From positions 1,993,352 through 2,007,889 of the forward strand of contig CP070658.1 of assembly GCA_020355105.1 (NCBI GenBank): a stretch of 14,538 bases of DNA, written 5' to 3'. A model generated the notes under the pieces. The model was not told the origin of the DNA, did no database searches, and was given only the letters and a program-made list of their open reading frames with translations. The translations under genes and the position numbers were made by a program. This DNA comes from Candidatus Thorarchaeota archaeon (lineage in GTDB: Archaea > Asgardarchaeota > Thorarchaeia > Thorarchaeales > Thorarchaeaceae). Below are positions 1 through 6,448 of this stretch, piece after piece (position 1 is the stretch's first letter; each line of letters starts with the position of its first letter).

Positions 1-1354
1 AGGCGCCATCACCTGAGAGTAGATACACGTCTTTATCAGGATGCGCGAGTTTGGACCCAATGGCATAACCAGTTCCAACACCAAGGTGACCCGAGTCTGT
101 GGCCTGAAGATACCTTCTTGGTTCGTATACCCTATTCAGATAGATTGACCAGACAGCGATGTTTCCACCATCGACAATGGATATTGCATCTCGTGGGAAG
201 AAATCGCGCACCTCCTGGACCATTCTCAGCGGGTGAATCGGGACCTGGTCTGATTGGCCCTGACTAACGAAGTCCAATAGCCATTGGTCTTGAGCTTCTC
301 GACAGTCCGCCATTTCAGGCTTTGGCTTAGCCTTGGGTTTGCTCTTCAGAACCCTGAGCAGTTCGGTTAGGGTGCTCTTTGCGTCGCCGACAATTGCCAG
401 GTCAACAATCCGGTTGTGGGCAATCATCTCTGGTGCTATGTCAATCTGTATTAGCTGTTGCTCAGCACAATCCCCCCACCCTGGCGCCCTCCCCCAGAAA
501 TCAAGGTCACCGAATCTTCCCCCCACAAGTAGAACTAGGTCAGACTGACACTGCGCCCCAATGGCTCCAAAGCTGGCTGGTACGAGCGATAATGGGTGGT
601 CTTCAGGAATCGCGCCTCGGGCACCTACTGAAGTCGTCACAGGGGCTTGGAGGTGTTCGGCAATCTTAACCAGTTCTTTGGCTGAGTCCGAAGCCAAGAC
701 GCCGCCTCCGGCATGAACAAGTGGAAATGTGGCATTCACTAACATATCTGCAGCCTTGGCTATCAGGGCAGGGTCGCCTACTGGAGGTCGGGTCATGCGA
801 TACTTCTCAGCTGGCACGATGCCGTCTTCCAAGGTAGACTCGTCACACTTCATGAAGAGGACGTCCGATGGAAAGTCAAGAAACACAGGTCCTGGTTTCC
901 CTGACAGTGCTTCTCGAAATGCCCAATGCACCAAGTGTGGAATTCTCTGCCAGTGTGACACTGTTGCCCCCCACTTGGTGATAGGCTTGAACATCTCCAG
1001 TTGGTCTAGTCCCTGAGAACTTCCGTGATCTGGATGGATTCTCCATGACTGGTTCTGAGCACACAAGACAATCATTGGTATGCTATCAGCAAATGCTGTA
1101 TACACGCCGGGAACAAGATCAGCAGCTCCGGGGCCCACTGTGCCCAAGCAGACCCCCGGCTGACCTGTGGTCCTTGCCCATGCATCAGCAGCATGAGCCG
1201 CCGCTTGTTCGTGCCGGAATGTCACGAATTCGATATCTTTTGATGTGTAAATGGAGTCAAGTAGTGGATAGAGCTGGTCTCCAGGAATACCAAACACATA
1301 CTTAACACCTTCCTCAATCAAACATCTTGCAAGTACTTCGCCACCAGTCATCAT
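1..1354 (-). CDS. ThDP-dependent acetolactate synthase-like large subunit, 3' end cut by window edge
   Basis: I read this frame directly: 451 codons without a stop, running off the left edge. It begins with the N-terminal ThDP (PYR) domain. The FGIPGDQLYP loop is at residues 21-30 and the RHEQAAAHAADAWAR helix at 47-61, with E49 at the position of the catalytic glutamate that activates ThDP. A GTVGPGAADL loop is at 71-80. A central domain covers about 190-340, and the C-terminal PP domain starts near 370 and ends with SGDGA (447-451), the beginning of the Mg/ThDP motif. The family usually has 540-580 residues, so about 100 are missing. Family members condense or decarboxylate 2-oxoacids; acetolactate synthase, sulfoacetaldehyde acetyltransferase and related enzymes share this layout, and I cannot choose among them. 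ATG codons lie at 1354 and 1351. A TTG at 1360 is better spaced from the GAGGAGAG ribosome site (1368-1375), so the protein may start two codons earlier. It follows porB by 146 bases on the same strand. Confidence 0.9.
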   Translation of the reverse strand, partial: MMTGGEVLARCLIEEGVKYVFGIPGDQLYPLLDSIYTSKDIEFVTFRHEQAAAHAADAWARTTGQPGVCLGTVGPGAADLVPGVYTAFADSIPMIVLCAQNQSWRIHPDHGSSQGLDQLEMFKPITKWGATVSHWQRIPHLVHWAFREALSGKPGPVFLDFPSDVLFMKCDESTLEDGIVPAEKYRMTRPPVGDPALIAKAADMLVNATFPLVHAGGGVLASDSAKELVKIAEHLQAPVTTSVGARGAIPEDHPLSLVPASFGAIGAQCQSDLVLLVGGRFGDLDFWGRAPGWGDCAEQQLIQIDIAPEMIAHNRIVDLAIVGDAKSTLTELLRVLKSKPKAKPKPEMADCREAQDQWLLDFVSQGQSDQVPIHPLRMVQEVRDFFPRDAISIVDGGNIAVWSIYLNRVYEPRRYLQATDSGHLGVGTGYAIGSKLAHPDKDVYLLSGDGA

Positions 1355-1409
1355 CGTCAATACAATTCTCTCCTCTCTCAGAGAACATTATCATGTTGTG
1401 AGTCGGCTC

Positions 1410-1420
1410 GATTTATCAAT
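1410..1420 (-). promoter_or_regulatory. Possible TATA-like box for the ThDP enzyme gene
   Basis: On the minus strand this reads ATTGATAAATC, a fair match to an archaeal TATA box. It lies about 60 bases upstream of the start codon. Transcription starting about 25 bases downstream would give a leader of some 35 bases holding the GAGGAGAG ribosome site at 1368-1375. This suggests the ThDP gene can be transcribed separately from porCDAB. The match is by eye only. Confidence 0.3.
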
Positions 1421-1500
1421 TACGAGTGGTTGCCTAGAGTGTTTCATGGCAATGCATTCCGGGTAGAGAGGAATGAAATCATAGTCCCTCTCACAATGGG

Positions 1501-2454
1501 TTACTCAATACCACAGCGCTTCTTCAGCAGTTCCCAGTCGTGATTCATTTGGTCTTGCACCTGATTCTTGAAGTCATCCCATTTCGGATCCTTGAGGTGT
1601 CTGAACTGACCTTGAAACGCCCAGTACTCCTCGAGCGGTTTGAGTTCCTTGAGGTTCTTGCTGGGGCTGGACATTATCCATTCTTCCCCATCAATCACTT
1701 CAAAGAGCGGATGGATTCCTACCTCCACTGCTAGTTTGGATAGCTCAATGCTCTTGGATGTGTCTGATCGCCATCCTCTGGGACATGGTGAATAGGCGTG
1801 GATGAACGCTGGTCCTTCGACCTCCAATGCCCTTCTGAACTTCTGCACGAAATCCCTGTAATGGTACGGGTCCACCGTTGCAACATATGGTATCTTGTGG
1901 GCTGCAACAATCTCTGCCAGAGGCTTCTTGCGTTGCCGCTTTCCAGGTTCTACCTTGCCTGCCCAGGAAGTGGTGGTTTCTTGGCCGGGCAGAGTGGCAC
2001 CCGATCTTTGGATTCCTGTGTTCTGATATGCGCCATTGTCATACACCATGTAGACCATGTCGTGCCCCCTCTCTAGGGCACCGCTCAACGCGCCGAACCC
2101 AATGTCAAAGGTCCCGCCATCGCCACCAACCGCAATGACGTCTACATGTTCGTATTCAGAACGTCCTTTCTCGCGCATAACAGTCATTGCTTCTGCCACA
2201 CCCGATGCCACGGCCGCAGCATTCTCGAATGCAACGTGAATCCATGGAATCTTCCAAGCTGTGAAGGGGTATATGGTAGTGGCCACCTCCAAGCAGCCTG
2301 TGGCCTCACAAACAATGGTTGGTCCTCTTAGTGCCATTCCCATAAGCTTCACAACTGTGGGTGCAGCACATCCTGCACACATCCGGTGTCCTGCGGATAG
2401 GATTTGGTCTTTCTGCAACATATCTTTCAGTCTAACTGCAGCAGGCTCAGCCAT
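1501..2454 (-). CDS. porB: Pyruvate:ferredoxin oxidoreductase beta subunit (ThDP-binding)
   Basis: 317 residues, the usual size for the separate beta subunit of archaeal four-subunit 2-oxoacid:ferredoxin oxidoreductases. This cytoplasmic subunit holds ThDP and the proximal [4Fe-4S] cluster, and decarboxylates pyruvate to acetyl-CoA or runs the reverse reaction. Visible cluster ligands are C26 and C29 in HRMCAGCAAP, C54 in ATGCLE and C224 in SPCPRGW. The ThDP/Mg motif is GDGGTFDIG at 111-119 with YDNGAYQNTG at 138-147. The ATG overlaps the porA stop by one base (TAATG), with a GGGGGTG ribosome site just upstream inside porA, so translation is probably coupled. It is the last gene of porCDAB. 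Close relatives use 2-oxoisovalerate; the alpha subunit's motifs favour pyruvate. Confidence 0.95.
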   Translation of the reverse strand: MAEPAAVRLKDMLQKDQILSAGHRMCAGCAAPTVVKLMGMALRGPTIVCEATGCLEVATTIYPFTAWKIPWIHVAFENAAAVASGVAEAMTVMREKGRSEYEHVDVIAVGGDGGTFDIGFGALSGALERGHDMVYMVYDNGAYQNTGIQRSGATLPGQETTTSWAGKVEPGKRQRKKPLAEIVAAHKIPYVATVDPYHYRDFVQKFRRALEVEGPAFIHAYSPCPRGWRSDTSKSIELSKLAVEVGIHPLFEVIDGEEWIMSSPSKNLKELKPLEEYWAFQGQFRHLKDPKWDDFKNQVQDQMNHDWELLKKRCGIE

Positions 2455-3659
2455 TACTTACGCACCCCCAATGTTTCGTACATTGGAGCTTTTCCTTTCT
2501 CCAAGTACTTCTTCGTCTTCTCTATTCCCTCAACGAATGTTTCCGGAGGCACGTCACGACCTCCCAGTCCCACAACGAAGTCAACTACAAGTGGTTTCTT
2601 CTCCAGATCATATAGGGCGCTCTTCACTTCCAGAGCAAGTGGACTTGTGACTGCTCCAAAGGACATCGCCTTCTCAAAGATCATCACGGCCTTGGCACCA
2701 CCAACAGCCTTGGTAATCTCCTTGGTTGGGAACGGGCGAAACATCTTGAGTCGGACAACTCCGATTTTCTCTCCCTTCTCACGCAGCACATCTGCAACAG
2801 CCTTGGCTGTTCCTCCCATGGAGCTCATTGCAAGGATGATGATGTCTGCGTCCTTCGTCTTATACTCCTCAAACATTCCGTGGGACCGTCCAGTCAACTT
2901 CTTGAACTCGGCCTCTATTCTCTTGTAGGCCTTTGGAACGTTCCACATCGCCCTGTCCTGCTGCTCCTTGAACTCGAAGTAGTAGTCTGTGAGAGCCAGC
3001 GGTCCCATTGTGATTGGGTTCTTGGGATCAAGAGGCTGAACTGGCACTCTGACACCAAGGAACTTCTGAACTGCTTCATCCGGAAGCATCTCCACTCTCT
3101 CTACGTTGTGACTAACAATGAATCCGTCAATGCCAACCATTACCGGTAGCAATACATCGTGGTCCTCGGCCAACTTGAAAGCCATCAGAGTAGTGTCGTA
3201 GGCCTCTTGGGAGCTCTGGCAATAGAGCTGAATGAAGCCGCTGTCTCTCATACCCATCCCATCTGAATGGTCATTATGGATGTTGATGGGTGCAGAGAGG
3301 GCACGGTTTGCTACGGTGAAGACGATTGGCATCCTCATCGAAGCGGCACAGTATAGTATCTCCCACATCAACGCAAGACCTGCAGAGGCAGAGGCTGTAG
3401 CGACTCTTGCACCAACAGCCGAAGCACCAACGCATGCTGACATCGCGCTGTGCTCAGACTCTACCGGAATGACCTTTGTGTGTACCTCGCCATCTGCCGC
3501 GAATCTTTGGAAGTCTTCGACTATGATTGTCTGTGGTGTGATAGGATATGCCGCAAGTACATCGACGTCACTCTGCTTCAGAGCGTGAGCGATTGCTGCG
3601 TCCCCTGTGAGACCCTCTACCGTAATCTTGTCCTTTGGTACTCTCTCAACCGTCGTCAT
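2454..3659 (-). CDS. porA: Pyruvate:ferredoxin oxidoreductase alpha subunit
   Basis: 401 residues from the ATG at 3659. The subunit carries the PYR-type domain that completes the ThDP site. YPITPQT is at 38-44, VESEHSA at 66-72 (a conserved glutamate near ThDP), an ASASAGLALM loop at 89-98, and a NRALSAPINIHNDHSD segment near 118-133 that is typical of the pyruvate enzyme rather than the 2-oxoisovalerate enzyme. The C-terminal third holds the domain II/III region (SSMGGTAKAV, KMFRPFPTKEI, FEKAMSFGAV). The frame stays open 37 codons further upstream, but that extension would lie inside porD and resembles no PorA N-terminus. The ATG at 3659 follows the porD stop by one base (TGA-G-ATG) and has GGAGAG about 9 bases upstream. 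Assignment to pyruvate rests on motif likeness. Confidence 0.95.
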   Translation of the reverse strand: MTTVERVPKDKITVEGLTGDAAIAHALKQSDVDVLAAYPITPQTIIVEDFQRFAADGEVHTKVIPVESEHSAMSACVGASAVGARVATASASAGLALMWEILYCAASMRMPIVFTVANRALSAPINIHNDHSDGMGMRDSGFIQLYCQSSQEAYDTTLMAFKLAEDHDVLLPVMVGIDGFIVSHNVERVEMLPDEAVQKFLGVRVPVQPLDPKNPITMGPLALTDYYFEFKEQQDRAMWNVPKAYKRIEAEFKKLTGRSHGMFEEYKTKDADIIILAMSSMGGTAKAVADVLREKGEKIGVVRLKMFRPFPTKEITKAVGGAKAVMIFEKAMSFGAVTSPLALEVKSALYDLEKKPLVVDFVVGLGGRDVPPETFVEGIEKTKKYLEKGKAPMYETLGVRK

Positions 3660-3660
3660 C

Positions 3661-3957
3661 TCACTCACTCTCCATCGTAATACTGTCGGTCGGACATTCG
3701 TTGGCACATATCCCGCAGCCCTTGCAGTAGTCGTAGTCATACTCGTAGGAACGACTATTGTCCTTCTCAACCAGCCTTACTGACATGTCAGGACAGAATA
3801 TCCAACATCTCCCGCAAGTTCCATTCTTAATCCAGAGGCAGTTCTCAGGATTATGTACTGGGCGCTGTGCACGCCATCCTCCAGTCTTGTACTTCATGGC
3901 ATTGCCAGGTTCGATTATGTTTCCTGCCATTGGGATTTCGTCGAACTTTTCGCTCAT
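3661..3957 (-). CDS. porD: Pyruvate:ferredoxin oxidoreductase delta subunit, 2x[4Fe-4S] ferredoxin
   Basis: 98 residues. The N-terminus has the PorD-like GGWRAQRPVHNPENC block (26-40). Two ferredoxin cluster motifs follow. The first uses C40, C48, C51 and C55 (C-x7-C-x2-C-x3-CP). The second is the classic C78-x2-C81-x2-C84-x3-C88P. The subunit passes electrons from the PorB cluster to soluble ferredoxin. The wide C-x7-C spacing in the first motif differs from the textbook C-x2-C; clusters can tolerate such loops, so I expect it to be functional. The start overlaps the porC stop as ATGA, with GGAGG about 10 bases upstream inside porC. It is the second gene of porCDAB. Confidence 0.95.
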   Translation of the reverse strand: MSEKFDEIPMAGNIIEPGNAMKYKTGGWRAQRPVHNPENCLWIKNGTCGRCWIFCPDMSVRLVEKDNSRSYEYDYDYCKGCGICANECPTDSITMESE

Positions 3958-4529
3958 CCGATTCGTGCCTCCTCGACTGCTCTCTCCATGGCTGCCTTGT
4001 TTAGGTCGCCCACCTTTCCAGGATACCGCTCCATGACTTCTTGAATTACAGTTTCGATTTTGACCATCCCTGTGGCCTTCACAGCGGCTGCCAAGGTTGG
4101 CATGTTGTAGAATGGCCTGCCCATGATATCAAGCGCGATTTCAGTCGCGTCTACGGTCACGACCTTCCCGCCTTTGAATCCGTATTTGTTCCGTATCTCC
4201 TCTGGGCTCATGGTCGTGTTCAGAACAAGAGTTCCATCTTTCTTCAGGCCGTCAGTGGGGTCTACAACTTCCAGGAGCGTCGGATCTATACAGATCACGA
4301 CATCCGGGTCATAGACCTGAGCATATACCTGGATGGGCTTCTTGCTGATTCTCAGGAACGCCCTCACTGGAGCGCCAGTCCGCTCAGGGCCAAACTCGGG
4401 GAAGGCTTGGATATAGTTGCCTTCCTCCAGAGCCGCTTTTCCCAGCATTTGATTGCTGGTGACGACTCCTTGACCGCCGCGTCCATGCCATCTTGTTTCA
4501 ATCACACCACGTGCAAAATCGAGCGCCAT
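3954..4529 (-). CDS. porC: Pyruvate:ferredoxin oxidoreductase gamma subunit
   Basis: 191 residues, normal for PorC. RWHGRGGQGVVTSNQML at 13-29 is the family's glycine-rich signature, and FPEFGPERTGAPVRAFLRIS (44-63) is the second conserved block. Then come DPDVVICIDPTLLE and MGRPFYNMPTLAA. The gamma subunit is structural: it helps bind CoA and assemble the complex. It is the first gene of porC-porD-porA-porB, a common gene order in archaea. A GGTGA ribosome site lies at 4539-4543, 9 bases before the ATG. A TATA-like sequence lies about 60 bases upstream, and two TTGGCCA boxes lie just beyond it. Confidence 0.95.
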   Translation of the reverse strand: MALDFARGVIETRWHGRGGQGVVTSNQMLGKAALEEGNYIQAFPEFGPERTGAPVRAFLRISKKPIQVYAQVYDPDVVICIDPTLLEVVDPTDGLKKDGTLVLNTTMSPEEIRNKYGFKGGKVVTVDATEIALDIMGRPFYNMPTLAAAVKATGMVKIETVIQEVMERYPGKVGDLNKAAMERAVEEARIG

Positions 4530-4583
4530 CTCTTCTCTTCACCTACATAGGAGAAGCTTCTGAGCTGGCTCCTTGTGCCCTGC

Positions 4584-4594
4584 TTATGTATTTA
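4584..4594 (-). promoter_or_regulatory. TATA-like promoter element of the porCDAB operon
   Basis: The minus strand reads TAAATACATAA here, close to the archaeal TATA consensus. It lies 55-65 bases before the porC ATG, so transcription would begin near 4560 with a leader of about 30 bases holding the GGTGA ribosome site. No other AT-rich box is seen between the upstream gene's stop and porC. Confidence 0.45.
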
Positions 4595-4598
4595 GTGG

Positions 4599-4634
4599 CT
4601 TGGCCATGTCAGGAATCATGAGTTCTTGGCCAAG
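4599..4634. promoter_or_regulatory. Paired CTTGGCCA boxes upstream of the por promoter
   Basis: CTTGGCCATG (4599-4608) and the perfect palindrome CTTGGCCAAG (4625-4634) repeat nine of ten bases, 26 bases apart. The nearer copy lies only a few bases upstream of the por TATA-like box. Paired dyads there suit an activator or a nearby regulator. I did not see TTGGCCA elsewhere in the window. The role is inferred from position only. Confidence 0.3.
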
Positions 4635-4636
4635 GC

Positions 4637-4657
4637 GAAGTCATTTGGTGTGACTTC
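4637..4657 (-). terminator. Hairpin just after the beta-helix gene, possible terminator
   Basis: GAAGTCA and TGACTTC form a perfect 7-base stem with a 7-base loop, starting 4 bases after the stop codon of the beta-helix protein gene. No run of T follows, so it is not a classic archaeal T-tract terminator. It may instead mark or protect the 3' end of the message, and it separates this gene from the por promoter. Confidence 0.3.
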
Positions 4658-4661
4658 TGAC

Positions 4662-5855
4662 CTACAACCTCTTCTTCACAGCTAGTAGGACCAATGCGAC
4701 CGAGAAGACACTAACAATCGATGCCAGCACTACTAGCTCAGTGCCGATGTCTGAAAGAAAGATGGATAGCACCGCAACTTCCACAGTGTGAAAGGCCTCG
4801 AGTCCAGAGGCGTCCTCGAGAATCAGTTGGACATTGTGATATCCAACAGGCAGATAGCTCACGTCGTATGTGATTTCTGTCTGGGTCCATGTTCCTGCTG
4901 TCTGCTGGTTCCCATTCACGGAAATGCGATACTCCAGGGGGAATCGATCGGACGTTCTCCAGACAATCTGAAAATCATCACCCTCGGTCATTAGAACCTG
5001 GTTGGTATGGTTGAGAACAGGAAGATCATTGTCAATGAGTCGATGAGGGTCATGGTCTTGAGCACCTGCAGAACCGGATATATTGTAGGGGCCTGGAGTG
5101 TAGTAGTCCGACCAGAAGTTGCCAGACCAAGTGTTGTTACTTCCCCTATCTATCGAATTGCCCCAGCTCCATATTCCGGGAGAGTTCCACCCCATAATAT
5201 TGGCCACAAGCGTGTTGTTCAGCGAGTCTCCAGATACGTCTACTCCCGTCCCACTATTCCCGTAGATTGTGTTGTCCACACACGAGCAATTGCGGGCCGA
5301 TTGAAACGATATTCCGGCCGAGGATGCATAGATCGTGTTATCGGAGATTATGCAGGAATGACTATCTAAGAAGTAGATTGCATCGCCCGTATCGTAGATG
5401 GTGTTTCGAGATAGTTGAACGCCCGAAGACCCCTCACAGTAGATTGCGTACTCTGTGCCGATCATGGTACAGTCTTCCACTTGACCGTTGCTCACGTTCA
5501 TGAGTTTCAAACACGTGCCCGCCAAGGCGCGGAGTATAGAATTCTGAATAACGAAGTGCGCAGAAACGTCCCTAATTCGAATACAAGGACTTCCCGTTGA
5601 GATGTTGAGTCCTTCAATGATATACGGATTGTCACGGGACCCATCACCTGGCAGTCCAAGATCCGCCATCTCACTATCACTGTCAACTAGCAAAGGGGGG
5701 TCTGCAGTAGTCTGGGCGGATGTGAAAGGGACCTTGTAGGATTGGACCTGTGTGACGGTGCGGGTAGATGGCACATTCGAAGATATCACGAGCAAAAGGG
5801 CGGGTTGGACAAAGAGCATAATGACTAGAAGGACGAGCTGAATCCTCCTTGACAT
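4662..5855 (-). CDS. Secreted, membrane-anchored right-handed beta-helix (NosD/CASH-like) surface protein
   Basis: 397 residues from the ATG at 5855. A signal peptide or anchor lies at 7-25 (LVLLVIMLFVQPALLLVI). The mature part begins with GDGSRDNPYIIEGLNI (70-85), the usual lead into archaeal beta-helix repeats. Then come short repeats of the type NTIYDTGDAIYF, SDNTIYASSAGISF and VDNTIYGNSGTGVDV (about 90-245). A GNFWSDYY block (245-252) and an AQDHDPH turn typical of NosD-like helices follow. An Ig-like beta-sandwich covers about 290-362, and a C-terminal transmembrane helix at 373-393 ends in KKRL, so the bulk lies outside the cell. N-glycosylation sequons (NIS, NVS, NNT, NHT) are frequent. 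Function is unknown; surface binding or sugar recognition is typical of the fold. The frame extends upstream to a GTG at 5930, but the extra 25 residues precede the signal peptide and look spurious. Confidence 0.85.
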   Translation of the reverse strand: MSRRIQLVLLVIMLFVQPALLLVISSNVPSTRTVTQVQSYKVPFTSAQTTADPPLLVDSDSEMADLGLPGDGSRDNPYIIEGLNISTGSPCIRIRDVSAHFVIQNSILRALAGTCLKLMNVSNGQVEDCTMIGTEYAIYCEGSSGVQLSRNTIYDTGDAIYFLDSHSCIISDNTIYASSAGISFQSARNCSCVDNTIYGNSGTGVDVSGDSLNNTLVANIMGWNSPGIWSWGNSIDRGSNNTWSGNFWSDYYTPGPYNISGSAGAQDHDPHRLIDNDLPVLNHTNQVLMTEGDDFQIVWRTSDRFPLEYRISVNGNQQTAGTWTQTEITYDVSYLPVGYHNVQLILEDASGLEAFHTVEVAVLSIFLSDIGTELVVLASIVSVFSVALVLLAVKKRL

Positions 5856-5948
5856 ACTCTGAACCCTATTCAAGACAGACCCACCACCCTTGAATGAAAA
5901 ACGCCCACAAAGAAAACTGTTTCCTACCACGGCAGAGATCCCTAGAAA

Positions 5949-6323
5949 TCAATCGGGAGGCATGAACACTATCTGAACGCTGGTAAGTGGGTTACTTGTT
6001 TCAGGTTCTGTAGCCTCGAAGGTGTCAAACGCCATTTCGTACTCGAATCTTTGCTCTCGCTTCTTCAGTTCGTGAGCCACACGAACAGAAAGACCTACGC
6101 CTTTGAATCCGTAACCTCTTATTGCCACCATCCTACGGTCACTTCTCACCAAATCCCTCACTGTCGCGGCAATCTTCGATATGTTGATCTTGCCAGCTTT
6201 GTGAGATATCTCCAGCAGAACATAGTCATTGGTCGGAAAGACCGCTACATCATCCTCCAGATTTACCGATATCATTTCATCCCTGAGTTTCAGCTGGTCA
6301 GGAATTCGGTCGCGAAGTACCAT
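5949..6323 (-). CDS. Small Alba-like (Alba/IF3-C fold) protein, tentative
   Basis: 124 residues from the ATG at 6323; a TTG at 6341 would add six. No family is certain, but predicted order and local likeness fit Alba. There is a strand YVLLEIS, helix NISKIAATVRDLVRSD, strand RMVAIRGYG, helix VGLSVRVAHELKKREQ, long strand RFEYEMAFDTFEA, and last strand LTSVQIVFMPP. Alba proteins have the same beta-alpha-beta-alpha-beta-beta order, with an ARGRAI turn where this one has RGYGFKG. The basic turn would suit nucleic-acid binding. About 35 residues precede the Alba-like part, and the first helix is placed differently from canonical Alba, so this would be a divergent member. It stands divergent to the ABC transporter genes. 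No ribosome site is obvious, so it may be leaderless. Confidence 0.55.
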   Translation of the reverse strand: MVLRDRIPDQLKLRDEMISVNLEDDVAVFPTNDYVLLEISHKAGKINISKIAATVRDLVRSDRRMVAIRGYGFKGVGLSVRVAHELKKREQRFEYEMAFDTFEATEPETSNPLTSVQIVFMPPD

Positions 6324-6422
6324 AGTAGATGTACTTGCCAAGGGCGTCTAATCAACTTGGTGAAAGTGTGTGGACATAACTCAATCCTCATATGCGGTGG
6401 TCATTTGGTATGAACCGTACGA

Positions 6423-6436
6423 CCTCTCAAGAGAGG
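6423..6436 (+). promoter_or_regulatory. Inverted repeat overlapping the ribosome site of the substrate-binding protein gene
   Basis: CCTCTC-AA-GAGAGG is a perfect dyad whose right arm forms part of the GAGAGGAGAT Shine-Dalgarno region, 12 bases before the ATG at 6449. The 2-base spacer is too short for a good RNA hairpin, so a protein-binding dyad is more likely than an RNA switch. It may simply be a polypurine coincidence. Confidence 0.25.
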
Positions 6437-6448
6437 AGATAATTCAGA

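Noticed and set aside
876..1064. Short minus-strand frame of 62 codons
   Set aside because: It is an off-frame shadow inside the ThDP enzyme gene.
1374..1384. TCTCTCAGAGA dyad before the ThDP enzyme gene
   Set aside because: It is made of CT/GA low-complexity sequence of the ribosome site region and has only five-base arms.
2404..2928. Plus-strand open frame of 174 codons
   Set aside because: It lies wholly opposite porA and porB, has no recognisable domain, and the minus-strand reading has clear family motifs.
3660..3770. Longer N-terminus for PorA
   Set aside because: The extra 37 residues come from out-of-frame reading of porD, and the ATG at 3659 has its own ribosome site.
4041..4550. 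Plus-strand open frame of 169 codons
   Set aside because: It is antisense to porC, whose conserved motifs explain the sequence.
6342..6448. TPP riboswitch before the substrate-binding protein gene
   Set aside because: I looked for the CTGAGA and ACCTGA-type conserved segments and the paired helices and did not see them.
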